Shown: positions 7,012-15,528, counted from the stretch's first letter. The stretch is DNA of 47,574 nt from Devosia sp. (GCF_030689745.1 NZ_JAUYGL010000012.1:1-47574), one strand, 5' to 3'. Notes: generated from the sequence alone by a model not told the origin. A program made the numbers and translations.

Positions 7012-7528
7012 TCGCGTCTACAATGTCCTGTTCCTGTGCACCGGCAATTCGGCCCGTTCCATCATCGGCGAGGCCTTGATGAACAACCTCCCTGATGGCC
7101 GCTTTCGCGCCCATTCTGCGGGGTCCACGCCCAAGGGAGAAGTGCACCCCCTGACGCTGGAAACCCTCGCCAAGGCCGGTATTGCCACCTACGGCCTACG
7201 CTCAAAATCCTGGGACGAGTTCGCGACCCCAGACGCGCCAGACCTGGATTTCGTTTTCACCGTCTGTGACAACGCCGCTGGCGAGGCCTGCCCGCTCTGG
7301 CCCGGCAAGCCCATCACCGCCCATTGGGGCATCAGCGATCCTGCCGCTGAAGCCGGCACCGCGTTCAAGCAACGCGCGGCTTTCGAAGACACCCTGCGAT
7401 TTATGCGCAACCGCATCAACGCCTTTGCAAGCCTGCCGCTGGCCTCGATTGATCGGATGACGCTAAAGTCCCGGCTCGCTGACATCGGCGCCATGCCGGG
7501 CGCCACCGGCAACCAGGAAACCGCCTAG
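7004..7528 (+). CDS. arsC: Arsenate reductase, low-molecular-weight phosphatase fold
   Basis: The 174-residue product has the phosphatase P-loop LCTGNSARS (C-x5-R, Cys12) and the acid motif GISDPA of the LMW-PTP fold. A further Cys pair (VCDNAAGEACP) fits the thioredoxin-coupled arsenate reductase mechanism, in which a disulfide cascade reduces As(V) to As(III). Starts at ATG 7004, preceded by AAGGAAG within the end of arsR, suggesting translational coupling. The C-terminal tail (SRLADIGAMPGATGNQ) is longer than the core fold. The As(III) produced would be exported by the next gene product, Acr3. A tyrosine phosphatase function is less likely given the operon. Confidence 0.88.
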   Translation: MPDRVYNVLFLCTGNSARSIIGEALMNNLPDGRFRAHSAGSTPKGEVHPLTLETLAKAGIATYGLRSKSWDEFATPDAPDLDFVFTVCDNAAGEACPLWPGKPITAHWGISDPAAEAGTAFKQRAAFEDTLRFMRNRINAFASLPLASIDRMTLKSRLADIGAMPGATGNQETA

Positions 7529-7531
7529 ATC

Positions 7532-8590
7532 ATGTCCATTTTTGAACGCTATCTCTCCGTTTGGGTGGGCCTCGCCATCATTGCCGGCATTGCCCTGGGG
7601 CAGTTTCTGCCCGGCGTCTTCTCCGGCCTGGCAGCCCTCGAAATCGCCCAGGTCAATCTGCCGGTCGCGGTCCTGATCTGGGCCATGGTTTACCCCATGA
7701 TGATCGCCGTCGATCTCGGCAGCCTGCACCGCATTGCCGAACAGCCCAAGGGCCTGGTGGTGACGCTGGTCGTCAATTGGCTGATCAAGCCCTTCACCAT
7801 GGCCGTGCTGGGGGTCTTCTTCTTCAAGAGCGTGTTCGCCGACTGGATTCCAGCTGCCGACGCCGAGGGCTATATTGCCGGGCTGATCCTGCTGGGGGCG
7901 GCGCCCTGCACCGCCATGGTATTTGTCTGGTCCCAACTGACCCGCGGCGACGCCAACTACACCCTGGCCCAGGTCAGCGTAAACGATCTGGTCATGGTGT
8001 TTGCCTATGCCCCGATTGTCGCACTGCTGCTGGGCGTTACCGATATTCCGGTGCCCTGGGGCACGCTCATCCTGTCGGTCCTGCTCTATGTCGTGGTGCC
8101 GCTGGCCGCCGGCGTACTGACCCGCCGCTATCTCCTGGGCAGCGATGGCAACACCACCCGGCTTGACGGCTTTATCGCCAGGCTCAAGCCCGCCTCGATG
8201 GTCGGCCTGCTCGCCACCGTCGTGCTGCTGTTCGGCTTCCAGGGCAATGTCATCCTGGCCCAGCCGCTGATCATCGCCCTGATCGCGGTGCCCCTGCTGA
8301 TCCAGTCCTATGGCATTTTCGCCATTGCCTATGCCGCTGCCTGGGCACTGCGGATCCCGCACCGCATCGCCGCCCCCTGCGCCATGATCGGCACCTCCAA
8401 CTTTTTCGAACTGGCCGTGGCGGTGGCCATCAGCCTCTATGGATTGTCCTCGCCCGCCGCGCTGGCAACGGTTGTCGGCGTGCTGGTCGAAGTGCCCGTC
8501 ATGCTCTCGCTTGTGGCCCTGGCCAACCGCACCCGCACGGCCTTTGACGACAATGCCGCCAGAAACCAGAAGGAAAAGCCGGCCCAATGA
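7532..8590 (+). CDS. acr3: Arsenite efflux permease, Acr3 family
   Basis: The 352-residue inner membrane protein has about ten hydrophobic segments, beginning with [20 protein letters not shown]. The Acr3 landmarks are the Cys in [14 protein letters not shown] (Cys126) and the late motif [18 protein letters not shown] with its conserved Glu, both known to be needed for arsenite transport in this family. It starts 3 nt after the arsC stop and overlaps the next gene by 4 nt (ATGA). It is a proton-driven As(OH)3 exporter unrelated to the ArsB family, so the symbol arsB is avoided. Confidence 0.93.
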   Translation: MSIFERYLSVWVGLAIIAGIALGQFLPGVFSGLAALEIAQVNLPVAVLIWAMVYPMMIAVDLGSLHRIAEQPKGLVVTLVVNWLIKPFTMAVLGVFFFKSVFADWIPAADAEGYIAGLILLGAAPCTAMVFVWSQLTRGDANYTLAQVSVNDLVMVFAYAPIVALLLGVTDIPVPWGTLILSVLLYVVVPLAAGVLTRRYLLGSDGNTTRLDGFIARLKPASMVGLLATVVLLFGFQGNVILAQPLIIALIAVPLLIQSYGIFAIAYAAAWALRIPHRIAAPCAMIGTSNFFELAVAVAISLYGLSSPAALATVVGVLVEVPVMLSLVALANRTRTAFDDNAARNQKEKPAQ

Positions 8591-9009
8591 CCGTCACCAT
8601 CTATCACAATCCCGACTGCGGCACCTCGCGCAATACCCTGGCCATGATCCGCCAGTCCGGCGTCGAGCCGAAGGTCATCGACTATCGCGCCAACCCTCCA
8701 TCGCGCGCCCGCCTCGAGCAGTTGATCGCCGATGCCGGCCTTTCCGTGCGCCAGGCGATCCGGCAGAAGGATACGCCCTATGCCGAGCTGGGCCTCGATG
8801 ACCCTGCCCTCTCCGATGACGCCCTGCTCGACGCCATGCTGGCCCATCCCATCCTGATCAACCGGCCCTTCGTCGAGACGCCGCGCGGCGTCCGGCTCTG
8901 CCGCCCCTCCGAAGCGGTGCTCGATATACTGCAGAACCCCGAGATCGGGCCGTTCACCAAGGAAGACGGCGAAGTCATCATCGACGCCGGGGGCCGGCGC
9001 CTTGTCTGA
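8587..9009 (+). CDS. arsC: Arsenate reductase, glutaredoxin-coupled type
   Basis: The 140-residue protein begins [17 protein letters not shown], with the catalytic Cys11 of the E. coli plasmid R773 ArsC fold. The arginines that bind arsenate are in the usual contexts ([24 protein letters not shown]). This enzyme class reduces arsenate with glutathione and glutaredoxin. It is a thioredoxin-fold protein, unrelated to the other arsC in this operon (7004-7528). It overlaps acr3 by 4 nt and arsH by 8 nt, so expression is coupled. Confidence 0.92.
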   Translation: MTVTIYHNPDCGTSRNTLAMIRQSGVEPKVIDYRANPPSRARLEQLIADAGLSVRQAIRQKDTPYAELGLDDPALSDDALLDAMLAHPILINRPFVETPRGVRLCRPSEAVLDILQNPEIGPFTKEDGEVIIDAGGRRLV

Positions 9010-9709
9010 TCTCCCCAATATCGTTGACGCCGCCTTTGCCATCCCCGACCTGACCCGGCTCTCGGAACGTCCCGCCGGTCACAAGCCGCGCATCCTCATG
9101 CTCTATGGCTCCTTGCGCGAGCGCTCCTATAGCCGCCTGCTGACCTTTGAGGCCCAACGCCTGCTCGAAGCCTTTGGCGCCGAAGTCAGAATCTTCCACG
9201 CCAACGGCCTGCCCCTGCCCAATGACGCCCCCGAGGATCATCCCAAGGTGCAGGAACTGCGCCAATTGATGCTGTGGTCAGAAGGCCAGGTCTGGACCAG
9301 CCCGGAGCGGCACGGCGCCATGAGTGCGGTGCTCAAGGCCCAGATCGACTGGATTCCCCTGCCCGGCGGCGCCATCCGGCCGACCCAGGGCCGCACGCTC
9401 GCCTTGATGCAGGTGTCGGGCGGCTCGCAATCCTTCAATGCCGTCAACCAGATGCGCATTCTCGGCCGCTGGATGCGCATGCTCACCATTCCCAACCAGT
9501 CCTCGGTCGCCAAGGCCTGGCAGGAATTCGACGCCGACGGGCGCATGAAGCCATCATCCTATTATGATCGGGTAGTCGATGTGATGGAGGAACTGGTCAA
9601 GTTCACCCTGCTCAATCGTGGCAATGCCGATTACCTGACCGCGCGCTACAGCGAGCGCAAACAGGCGCTCCTCAGCGCGCGCGAACCAGTCGATGCCAGC
9701 GCGGTCTGA
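9002..9709 (+). CDS. arsH: ArsH, NADPH-dependent FMN reductase / organoarsenical oxidase
   Basis: This 235-residue flavodoxin-like protein has the FMN-binding loop [14 protein letters not shown] and the conserved core ETSP-like [20 protein letters not shown]. Other landmarks are [15 protein letters not shown] and [16 protein letters not shown]. ArsH enzymes oxidise trivalent methylarsenicals to less toxic pentavalent forms and also reduce dyes and quinones. The start is TTG 9002, 8 nt inside the previous gene; no better start is available without losing the conserved N-terminus. It is the last gene of the operon and is followed by a strong hairpin. Confidence 0.93.
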   Translation: MSDLPNIVDAAFAIPDLTRLSERPAGHKPRILMLYGSLRERSYSRLLTFEAQRLLEAFGAEVRIFHANGLPLPNDAPEDHPKVQELRQLMLWSEGQVWTSPERHGAMSAVLKAQIDWIPLPGGAIRPTQGRTLALMQVSGGSQSFNAVNQMRILGRWMRMLTIPNQSSVAKAWQEFDADGRMKPSSYYDRVVDVMEELVKFTLLNRGNADYLTARYSERKQALLSAREPVDASAV

Positions 9710-9748
9710 TTTCCCTGGCGCAATGGGCCGCGCAAGCGCCGTTAACGA

Positions 9749-9776
9749 AACAGGCCCGCATCGCTGCGGGCCTGTT
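9749..9776. terminator. Bidirectional terminator between arsH and dksA
   Basis: AACAGGCCCGCA (9749-9760), loop TCGC, TGCGGGCCTGTT (9765-9776): a perfect 12-bp stem between two convergent genes. T-runs are short on both strands (TGTT on the plus, TGTTTCGTT on the minus side), so it can serve both. Confidence 0.75.
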
Positions 9777-9792
9777 GCAAGTTTGGTGCGCT

Positions 9793-10212
9793 CTATTCGT
9801 CGCGATAGACCTTTTCACGACGCTCGTGCAATTCCTGGGCTTCCAGGCTCAGCGTCGCAATGGGTCGCGCATCGAGGCGCGCCAGACCGATCGGATCGCC
9901 AGTCTCCTCGCAATAGCCGTAGCTGCCGTCTTCCAGCCGCTTCAGCGCCGAATCAATTTTGGCAATCAGCTTGCGCTGACGATCGCGCGTCCGCAGTTCC
10001 AGTGACCGGTCACTCTCCGAACTGGCCCGATCAGCCATGTCCGGATGGTTCTGGTTCTCTTCCTGCAGACTATCCAGCGTCCCCCGGCTTTCGCGCAGAA
10101 TATCGTCCTTCCACGCGTTCAGCTTGGCTCGAAAATATTCCCGCTGGCGCGGATTCATGAACGGCTCGTCGTCACTGGGCCGGTATTCAATCACTTCAGC
10201 AATCGAAGACAT
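9793..10212 (-). CDS. dksA: DksA RNA polymerase-binding transcription factor (single-cysteine type)
   Basis: The 139-residue protein has the DksA coiled coil (MNPRQREYFRAKLNAWKDDI onward), acidic tip region (NHPDMADRASSESDRSLEL) and globular C-terminal region RDRQRKLIAKIDSALKRLE with DPIGLARLDARP. DksA binds the secondary channel of RNA polymerase and with ppGpp adjusts initiation. Only one Cys of the usual C4 zinc finger remains (GYCEETG), as in the functional single-Cys DksA described in Rhodobacter. ATG 10212 is preferred with GAG 7 nt upstream; a TTG at 10230 would add six residues. It is convergent with arsH and lies downstream of fliX on the same strand with a gap of about 150 nt. Confidence 0.9.
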   Translation of the reverse strand: MSSIAEVIEYRPSDDEPFMNPRQREYFRAKLNAWKDDILRESRGTLDSLQEENQNHPDMADRASSESDRSLELRTRDRQRKLIAKIDSALKRLEDGSYGYCEETGDPIGLARLDARPIATLSLEAQELHERREKVYRDE

Positions 10213-10365
10213 CAGCAGACTCAACTCCAATGTGCCCTTTAGGCGGACTGTATATGCGTGCGAGCGCCCCCCCGCAAGCGCACAAATTTACCGGTGATTA
10301 ACATGTGATTTCGCCTGCGTGTCAGTCCCATAGGCGCTTATCGACAACATTTTGATGAATGTCGC

Positions 10366-10785
10366 TCACAGCGCGGGATAGCGGCCCAGCTTGGCGAGCT
10401 CGACCCGCACCCGCAGGTCGATGTCGTCCAGCACCGCGTCGAGCGCCGGCTCGGAGCGCTCCCGCAGCTGGCTCAGCATCGTCGTCAGGGCGTCGAGCCG
10501 TTCCGCGCTCACCTGCCCCACCAGCAGGTCGGCCTTGATTTCGTCCAGCGCGTCGAGCAGCGCCCGACCGCGGCGCAACGCCTTCTTCTTGCCCTCCAGC
10601 GGTCCGCCGACCGCCTGCAGCGCCAGGATCGCCTCAATGCCCGTCGTGCTGGCCACCGGCGCCGCACCGGCAACACGGCTCGGGCCATCGACACCAGCCG
10701 GCACAAAGTCCGCCCGGGCGCCGGCGCGTCCCGAAGCCCCGGCCTTGCCGGTGCCCGAAGTGCGATTATGGGTGTCGATGCGCAA
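10366..10785 (-). CDS. fliX: FliX, flagellar assembly regulator
   Basis: The 139-residue protein has a disordered Gly/Ala/Arg-rich N-terminus (MRIDTHNRTSGTGKAG) and a conserved C-terminal helical region: LEGKKKALRRGRALLDALDE, LVGQVSAERLDALTTML and DIDLRVRVELAKLGRYPAL. This matches the class II flagellar regulator FliX of Caulobacter, which couples basal-body assembly to the sigma54 activator FlbD. It is divergent from flgI, the arrangement I recall in Caulobacter. The intergenic region carries a full CtrA-type box at 10838-10852, a reasonable control point for fliX. FlbD itself is not in the window. Confidence 0.85.
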   Translation of the reverse strand: MRIDTHNRTSGTGKAGASGRAGARADFVPAGVDGPSRVAGAAPVASTTGIEAILALQAVGGPLEGKKKALRRGRALLDALDEIKADLLVGQVSAERLDALTTMLSQLRERSEPALDAVLDDIDLRVRVELAKLGRYPAL

Positions 10786-10837
10786 CAGCTGGACTCAATT
10801 CAGTTCACTTCCTACCGGCAAAATCTGCCGCAGACCC

Positions 10838-10852
10838 TTAACAAGGCCTTAA
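10838..10852. promoter_or_regulatory. Full CtrA-type box between fliX and flgI
   Basis: TTAACAAGGCCTTAA is a perfect TTAA-N7-TTAA match to the CtrA binding consensus. It lies 53 nt upstream of the fliX start and 180 nt upstream of flgI, so fliX is the more likely target. A GC-rich genome would rarely give an 8/8 match by chance in 246 nt. Confidence 0.65.
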
Positions 10853-10958
10853 CGCACCCGGCAAGAAATGCAGGGCCAAGCCCGCTCAGCCCCCGATCAA
10901 TCCCGATATTACCAGAAAAAATCTTTACTATCAAAGGCGTAGCCTGCCCAATTCAAAC

Positions 10959-10974
10959 TGGCACAGTTTTCGCA
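10959..10974 (+). promoter_or_regulatory. Sigma54 (-24/-12) promoter for flgI
   Basis: TGGCACAGTTTTCGCA matches the consensus TGGCAC-N5-TTGCA except for one base (TCGC in place of TTGC), with the correct 12-nt GG-to-GC spacing. Transcription would start near 10985, about 47 nt ahead of flgI ATG 11032. Confidence 0.7.
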
Positions 10975-11031
10975 ATGTGATCCCCGAATGCCGCACCATG
11001 GGGATGGCGCGGCCCGAATACGGGGACGATA

Positions 11032-12156
11032 ATGACCAGACCATGGATGCACAGACTGATCGCTGCGGCACTATGCGCCGTGTTGACGCTCATGCCTGCC
11101 CTCAATGCCCATGCGGCGGCGGCCCGGATCAAGGACATCGTCAACTTCGAAGGCGTGCGCGACAACCAGTTGGTCGGCTACGGCCTTGTGGTTGGCCTCA
11201 ACGGCACCGGCGACAGCCTCAACAACTCCCCCTTCACCAAGCAGTCCCTGCAATCCATGCTCGAACGGCTCGGCGTCAACACCGCCGGCGAAAACGTCCG
11301 CACCGCCAATGTCGCCGCCGTCATGGTCACCGCCAATTTGCCGGCCTTTGGCACCCAGGGCTCCCGCATGGATGTCTCGGTTGCCGCGCTCGGTGATAGC
11401 GACAGCCTGCAGGGCGGCACCTTGCTGGTAACCCCCCTGCTCGCCGCCGATGGCGACGTCTACGCCATCGCCCAAGGCCCGGTGCTGATCAACGGCTTCA
11501 GCGCCGGCGGTGACGCGGCCAGCATTGTCTCGGGTGTCCCCACCACCGGTCGCATCGCCTCAGGCGGCCTGATCGAGCGCGAGATCGATTTCCAGCTCGG
11601 CGCCCAAACCTCGCTGCGCCTGGCGCTGCGCAACCCCGACCTGACCACCGCCCGCCGCATTGCCATGGCGGTCAATGATTTCATTGGCGCACCCACCGCC
11701 ACCCCCGAAGACCCCGCCACCGTGCGTGTCACCCTGCCGCCCGGCTTCAACGGCAATATTGTCGACCTGCTCACCGACATCGAACAGTTGATGGTGGAAA
11801 CCGACCAGACCGCCAAGATCGTCATCGACGAAAACTCCGGCATCATTGTCATGGGCAAGGATGTGCGCGTCTCCAGCGTTGCCGTCGCCCAGTCCAATCT
11901 GACGGTCACCATCGCGGAAAACCCCGAAGTGGTGCAGCCCCTGCCCTTCGCCAATGGTCAGACGGCGGTCGAGCCCAACACCACCATCAACGCCAATCTC
12001 TCCGATACCGCGCTCTCTGTCGTCAATGAATCCGTGACCCTGCAGCAACTGGTCGATGGTCTCAACGCCCTGGGCATCTCGCCGCGCGATCTCATCGCCA
12101 TCCTGCAGGCCATCAAGGCCACCGGGGCCCTGCAAGCCGAAATCGAGGTGATGTGA
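11032..12156 (+). CDS. flgI: FlgI, flagellar P-ring protein
   Basis: The 374-residue product starts with a signal peptide (LIAAALCAVLTLMPALNAHA) and continues with the FlgI hallmark RIKDIVNFEGVRDNQLVGYG then LVVGLNGTGDSLNNSPFTKQ. Other conserved segments are MLERLGVNT, IKATGALQAEIEVM at the C-terminus and the late helix LVDGLNALGISPRDLIAILQ. FlgI polymerises in the periplasm around the rod as the P ring. It is the first gene of a flgI-flgJ-flgN-like operon behind a sigma54-type promoter. The stop overlaps the next start (TGATG). Confidence 0.95.
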   Translation: MTRPWMHRLIAAALCAVLTLMPALNAHAAAARIKDIVNFEGVRDNQLVGYGLVVGLNGTGDSLNNSPFTKQSLQSMLERLGVNTAGENVRTANVAAVMVTANLPAFGTQGSRMDVSVAALGDSDSLQGGTLLVTPLLAADGDVYAIAQGPVLINGFSAGGDAASIVSGVPTTGRIASGGLIEREIDFQLGAQTSLRLALRNPDLTTARRIAMAVNDFIGAPTATPEDPATVRVTLPPGFNGNIVDLLTDIEQLMVETDQTAKIVIDENSGIIVMGKDVRVSSVAVAQSNLTVTIAENPEVVQPLPFANGQTAVEPNTTINANLSDTALSVVNESVTLQQLVDGLNALGISPRDLIAILQAIKATGALQAEIEVM

Positions 12157-12497
12157 TGCCGGCGCTGAACCAGATCACCAGCGCTGACCGCGCCGGTTCC
12201 AGCCTCACCCCCGCGCAAACCGCCCGGGTCTGGCAGCAGGCCGAAGAATACGAGGGCGTTTTCCTCAATACCCTGACCCGGCAGCTGTTCTCCAGCATCA
12301 AGACCGACAAGGACGCCATGGGTGGCGGCTTTGGTGAGGAAACATGGCGCTCCATGCAGGCCGAACAGCTTGCCGGCACCATGGCCCAGAACGGCGGCCT
12401 GGGCATTGCCGAACAATTACTGCCCGACCTGCTCGCCATGCAGGAAGCGGCCAATAACCAGAACAAGATCATGCCGACTATGGGAGCCTACAAGTGA
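12156..12497 (+). CDS. flgJ: FlgJ-type rod-binding protein (N-terminal domain only)
   Basis: The 113-residue protein contains the rod-binding domain of FlgJ: AEEYEGVFLNTLTRQLFSSI, GGGFGEETWRSMQAEQLAGT, GGLGIAEQLLPDLL. The muramidase domain of enterobacterial FlgJ is absent, as usual in alphaproteobacteria, where a separate enzyme opens the peptidoglycan. ATG 12156 overlaps the flgI stop by 1 nt and has GAGG about 7 nt upstream; GTG 12153 is an alternative. It overlaps the next gene by 4 nt. Confidence 0.88.
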   Translation: MPALNQITSADRAGSSLTPAQTARVWQQAEEYEGVFLNTLTRQLFSSIKTDKDAMGGGFGEETWRSMQAEQLAGTMAQNGGLGIAEQLLPDLLAMQEAANNQNKIMPTMGAYK

Positions 12498-12961
12498 CCG
12501 CTGCAGCCCGCCTCAATGCCCTCGACACCCTGCCCGCCGACGAATTGTGCCAATTGGCCGCGACGGCTCTGGCCGCCCTGGTCGATGTCATGAACCAGGA
12601 AACCACCCTGCTCCGCGCCGGGCACCTCCGTCAGGCCAGCGTCCTGACGCCCGACAAGGCACGGCTGGCCCAGGACTATGTCGGCTTCGCCCGCTCCGTG
12701 CAGCGCCAGACCGAGCGGCTCAAGCGCGATGCCCCCCAGGCCATTGACCGCCTGCGACACGGCCACGAAGCCCTCGCCACCCAGATGGCGGAAAACCTGC
12801 GCGTCCTGGCCACGGCCCGCAACGTTACCGAAGACATCCTCACTGACGTCGCCCAGATTGTCGGCCAGCAGAACAAGGCCAGGGCCTACGGTCGCGCCGG
12901 CACGATAACAGCAGATCCGGCCAGCTCGGCGCGCGGCATCGCAGTCAATCGCGCGCTGTGA
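12494..12961 (+). CDS. flgN: FlgN-like flagellar export chaperone (putative)
   Basis: The 155-residue protein is almost entirely helical, with segments ALAALVDVMNQETTLLRAGH, DKARLAQDYVGFARSVQRQT and AENLRVLATARNVTEDILTD. Length, helix pattern and the early VxxMxxExxLL motif fit FlgN, the chaperone for FlgK and FlgL. It starts at GTG 12494, overlapping flgJ by 4 nt (GTGA), so it belongs to the flgI operon. FlgK and FlgL, the expected clients, are encoded at 18454-22424. Sequence divergence makes FlgN calls uncertain. Confidence 0.65.
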   Translation: MTAAARLNALDTLPADELCQLAATALAALVDVMNQETTLLRAGHLRQASVLTPDKARLAQDYVGFARSVQRQTERLKRDAPQAIDRLRHGHEALATQMAENLRVLATARNVTEDILTDVAQIVGQQNKARAYGRAGTITADPASSARGIAVNRAL

Positions 12962-13065
12962 TTTGTTCTTTATTTGATTTAACTGCGATAACCTGAAGTA
13001 ATCGAAAACAAGAACCTTTGTCGCAACGCTGTCCGATGGTATTTTGCTGATGCAGGGACAGCGTC

Positions 13066-13407
13066 ATGATCACTCCAGTAATGCCCGTCGCGGCCTTATC
13101 GGGTACTATCAATATTACGGAGCTCCGGCCGCGGCCCGCCGCCGCCGAGCGCCCGCTATTGGCTGACAGCACACCGGCAGTAGCAAGGACGCCCACCTCC
13201 AGCAGTAACGGTGAGTTTCCGCGCCAGCAGCCAGATCCCCGCCTGCAGCCCCAGCCACAACGGGACCGCAGTTCGACATTTGCGGCCGCCGTGATTGCCG
13301 GCGCCCTGTCGCCAACGCCCAAGACCATGGAACAGTTGATCGCGCGTATCGGCGCCAGCACCATCCCCGAGGAATCCCTGGCGCGCCTCAAGGATCTGAT
13401 GGCCTGA
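13066..13407 (+). CDS. Small unknown protein within the flagellar cluster
   Basis: The 113-residue product does not match any family I recognise. The first 70 residues are rich in Pro, Arg, Ser and Gln (RPRPAAAERPL, PRQQPDPRLQPQPQRD) and probably disordered. The last 40 residues form likely helices (STFAAAVIAGALSPTPKTME, LIARIGASTIPEESLARLKD). AGGGA sits 7 nt before ATG 13066, a good initiation site. It has no signal peptide. It lies between the flgN-like gene and the first flagellin on the same strand, so a flagellar role is a guess from context. The short helical tail resembles a docking peptide more than an enzyme. Confidence 0.6.
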   Translation: MITPVMPVAALSGTINITELRPRPAAAERPLLADSTPAVARTPTSSSNGEFPRQQPDPRLQPQPQRDRSSTFAAAVIAGALSPTPKTMEQLIARIGASTIPEESLARLKDLMA

Positions 13408-13588
13408 CGCAGCCGCAAACTCGACGACCGCAATAGGCCAACCCACCGCGGTTTTACGCCTCCAATGCGTTAACAAAACCTCACCAGGATCTCGCGCCGC
13501 CCCCCGCAATTCCCCGGATTCCGGGCGTTTTTCTATGACGGACGCGACCACGCCCCCTCAAAACTAGTCGTGATTTTCGTCCGCCACT

Positions 13589-13603
13589 TAACGCTTCTTT
13601 AGC
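13589..13603 (+). promoter_or_regulatory. CtrA-like box upstream of flagellin 1
   Basis: TTAACGCTTCTTTAG fits TTAA-N7-TTAA at 7 of 8 positions. It ends 76 nt before the flagellin start at 13679. The second flagellin has the same TTAACGC-N4-TTAG arrangement at nearly the same distance. Confidence 0.5.
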
Positions 13604-13678
13604 GGCTCCCGGATGAAGGTGAGCGTGCCTCAGGAAGAGGCATCGTTGTTAGCGTATTCCCAGAAAAGGACTAGTAAC

Positions 13679-15475
13679 ATGGGTGATATTTCCCTTTCGA
13701 AAGCCGTTCGTTCGAACCTGCTTTCCCTCCAGAGCACCGCGACCATGATGGCCAAGACGCAGGAGCGTCTGTCCACCGGCAATAAGGTGAACTCTGCTCT
13801 CGACAACCCGACCAACTTTTTCACCGCTTCGGGCCTGAATTCCCGCGCCGGTGACATGGGCCAGCTGATGGACTCCATGGCCAATGGTATCCAGACCCTG
13901 GAAGCCGCTGACAATGGCCTGACCTCGATCACCAAGACCCTGGAATCGATGCAGTCTACCCTGCGTCAGGCTCGCCAGGACAAGTCGTTCCAGACCCAGT
14001 CGTTCTCGCTCGACGCGACGACGGTCGGCTCTGCTTCCGCCGAAGTATTGACCTTCAGTGGCGGCGCTTTTGACGGCAGTGCCACGACCAAGCTGCACAA
14101 CTCGGCCAAGACCGGTAACAACGGCTTCGCTGGCACTGGCGGCACGGTCGGCATCAACGGCACCGTGACCATTCAGGCCGACAGCCTCAATGGCGGCACC
14201 GCCCTTTCGGTGGACGCCGTGAAGACCGATACGGCAGCGACCCTGGCCGCCAAGATCAATGACGAACTCAGCCAGGTTGGCAGCGGCAATGGCGGCGTCA
14301 ACGCTTCAGTTGTCGATGGTCAGCTCAAGATCGTCAGCACCAAGGGTGAAAACCTGACCGTTGCCGGCACCGCCGCCCAGTATGTCGGCCACTCGGCCGC
14401 CGCAGCCACCACGCAAGCTGACTCCAGCCACACCGGCACTGGCGGCACTGCCGATCTGACGGCCGATCTGACTGCTCTGGCCGGCAAGACCATCACGCTG
14501 CGTTCCGGCGGCGCTTCGGTAGACTATACCTTTGCCGGCGCTGCTGATCAGAGCCCTGATTTGGTGGCCGCACTCAGTGCCGAGGGCTTCACCGTTACCG
14601 ATGGTGCCGCCGGCCTTGACATCAGCCGCGCTGACTCTGCCGACTTCACCATTGAAACCAGTGACGCTGCGCTGGGTACCGCCATGGGCATTGGTGCTGT
14701 GACGAGCTTGGCCGTCACCAACGGTAACGTCGCTTCCGGTACGGTCACTACCATCTCCCAGGCAAACGAGGTGAAGACACTCGATCAGCTGGTGAGCGAC
14801 ATCAACGGCGATGCCGCTCTGCAGGGCAAGATCCGTGCCTCCAACGACAATGGCAAGGTGCGTATCGAAAACCTGAGCACCAAGGCTCTGGATATCGACG
14901 GCATCAACTCCTCGGGTGCCATCGATGGCGGTAGCACCGGCGCTGCCAAGATCCTCGGCAACAGCGTTCGCGCCGATCTGGCCGACCAGTTCAACGAACT
15001 GCGCGACCAGCTCGACAAGACCGCCGACGACGCCTCGTTCAACGGTATCAACCTGCTGCGCGGCGACAACCTGAAGATCACGTTCAACGAAACCGGAACG
15101 TCCTCGATCGACATCTCGACCAAGAACAGCGAGCAGGTCAACGCTGCCAACATGGGCGTGTTCGACATCAAGGCAGAAGACCTTGACAGCGATGCGACCA
15201 TCGACCAGCTTCTGGGCGACCTCAAGAGCTCGCTGAACAGTGTGCGTTCGCAGTCGTCGGCCTTCGGTTCGAACCTGTCGATCGTGCAGAACCGTCAGGA
15301 CTTCACCAAGAACATGATCAACACGCTGCAGACTGGCGGCGCCAATCTGACGCTGGCTGACATGAACGAAGAAGCCGCCAACCTGTTGGCCCTGCAGACC
15401 CGCCAGTCACTGTCGAGCTCTTCGCTCTCGCTGGCTTCGCAGGCTGACCAGTCGGTCCTCCAGCTGATCCGTTAA
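13679..15475 (+). CDS. fliC: Flagellin 1
   Basis: The 598-residue flagellin has the conserved N-terminal D0/D1 helices (SKAVRSNLLSLQSTATMMAK, ERLSTGNKVNSALDNPTNFF) and C-terminal D1/D0 helices (SLNSVRSQSSAFGSNLSIVQ, NMINTLQTGGANLTLADMNE, ending DQSVLQLIR). About 350 central residues form a hypervariable insertion made of Ala/Gly/Thr-rich beta modules with the flagellin_IN-like pattern (LAAKINDELSQ, DGQLKIVST). It is exported by the flagellar type III apparatus and forms the filament. Start at ATG 13679, AAAGGA about 9 nt upstream. A strong terminator follows. The paralogue at 15739 is nearly identical in both terminal domains. Confidence 0.95.
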   Translation: MGDISLSKAVRSNLLSLQSTATMMAKTQERLSTGNKVNSALDNPTNFFTASGLNSRAGDMGQLMDSMANGIQTLEAADNGLTSITKTLESMQSTLRQARQDKSFQTQSFSLDATTVGSASAEVLTFSGGAFDGSATTKLHNSAKTGNNGFAGTGGTVGINGTVTIQADSLNGGTALSVDAVKTDTAATLAAKINDELSQVGSGNGGVNASVVDGQLKIVSTKGENLTVAGTAAQYVGHSAAAATTQADSSHTGTGGTADLTADLTALAGKTITLRSGGASVDYTFAGAADQSPDLVAALSAEGFTVTDGAAGLDISRADSADFTIETSDAALGTAMGIGAVTSLAVTNGNVASGTVTTISQANEVKTLDQLVSDINGDAALQGKIRASNDNGKVRIENLSTKALDIDGINSSGAIDGGSTGAAKILGNSVRADLADQFNELRDQLDKTADDASFNGINLLRGDNLKITFNETGTSSIDISTKNSEQVNAANMGVFDIKAEDLDSDATIDQLLGDLKSSLNSVRSQSSAFGSNLSIVQNRQDFTKNMINTLQTGGANLTLADMNEEAANLLALQTRQSLSSSSLSLASQADQSVLQLIR

Positions 15476-15501
15476 TCGGTTCAAGCGACTCAAAGAATCG
15501 G

Positions 15502-15528
15502 AAAGGCGGGCTTCGGCCCGCCTTTTTT
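15502..15528 (+). terminator. Intrinsic terminator after flagellin 1
   Basis: AAAGGCGGGC, TTCG loop, GCCCGCCTTT, then a run of T residues (15523-15528). A 10-bp stem with a UUCG tetraloop and six T residues is a textbook rho-independent terminator. Confidence 0.92.

Noticed and set aside
7463..8587. Minus-strand frame of 374 codons over acr3
   Set aside because: Shadow frame; the plus-strand permease with its membrane segments and conserved Cys is the real gene.
13430..13450. AGGCCAACCCACCGCG as a sigma54 promoter for flagellin 1
   Set aside because: Only the GG and GC pair positions fit; the rest of the -24/-12 consensus is absent.
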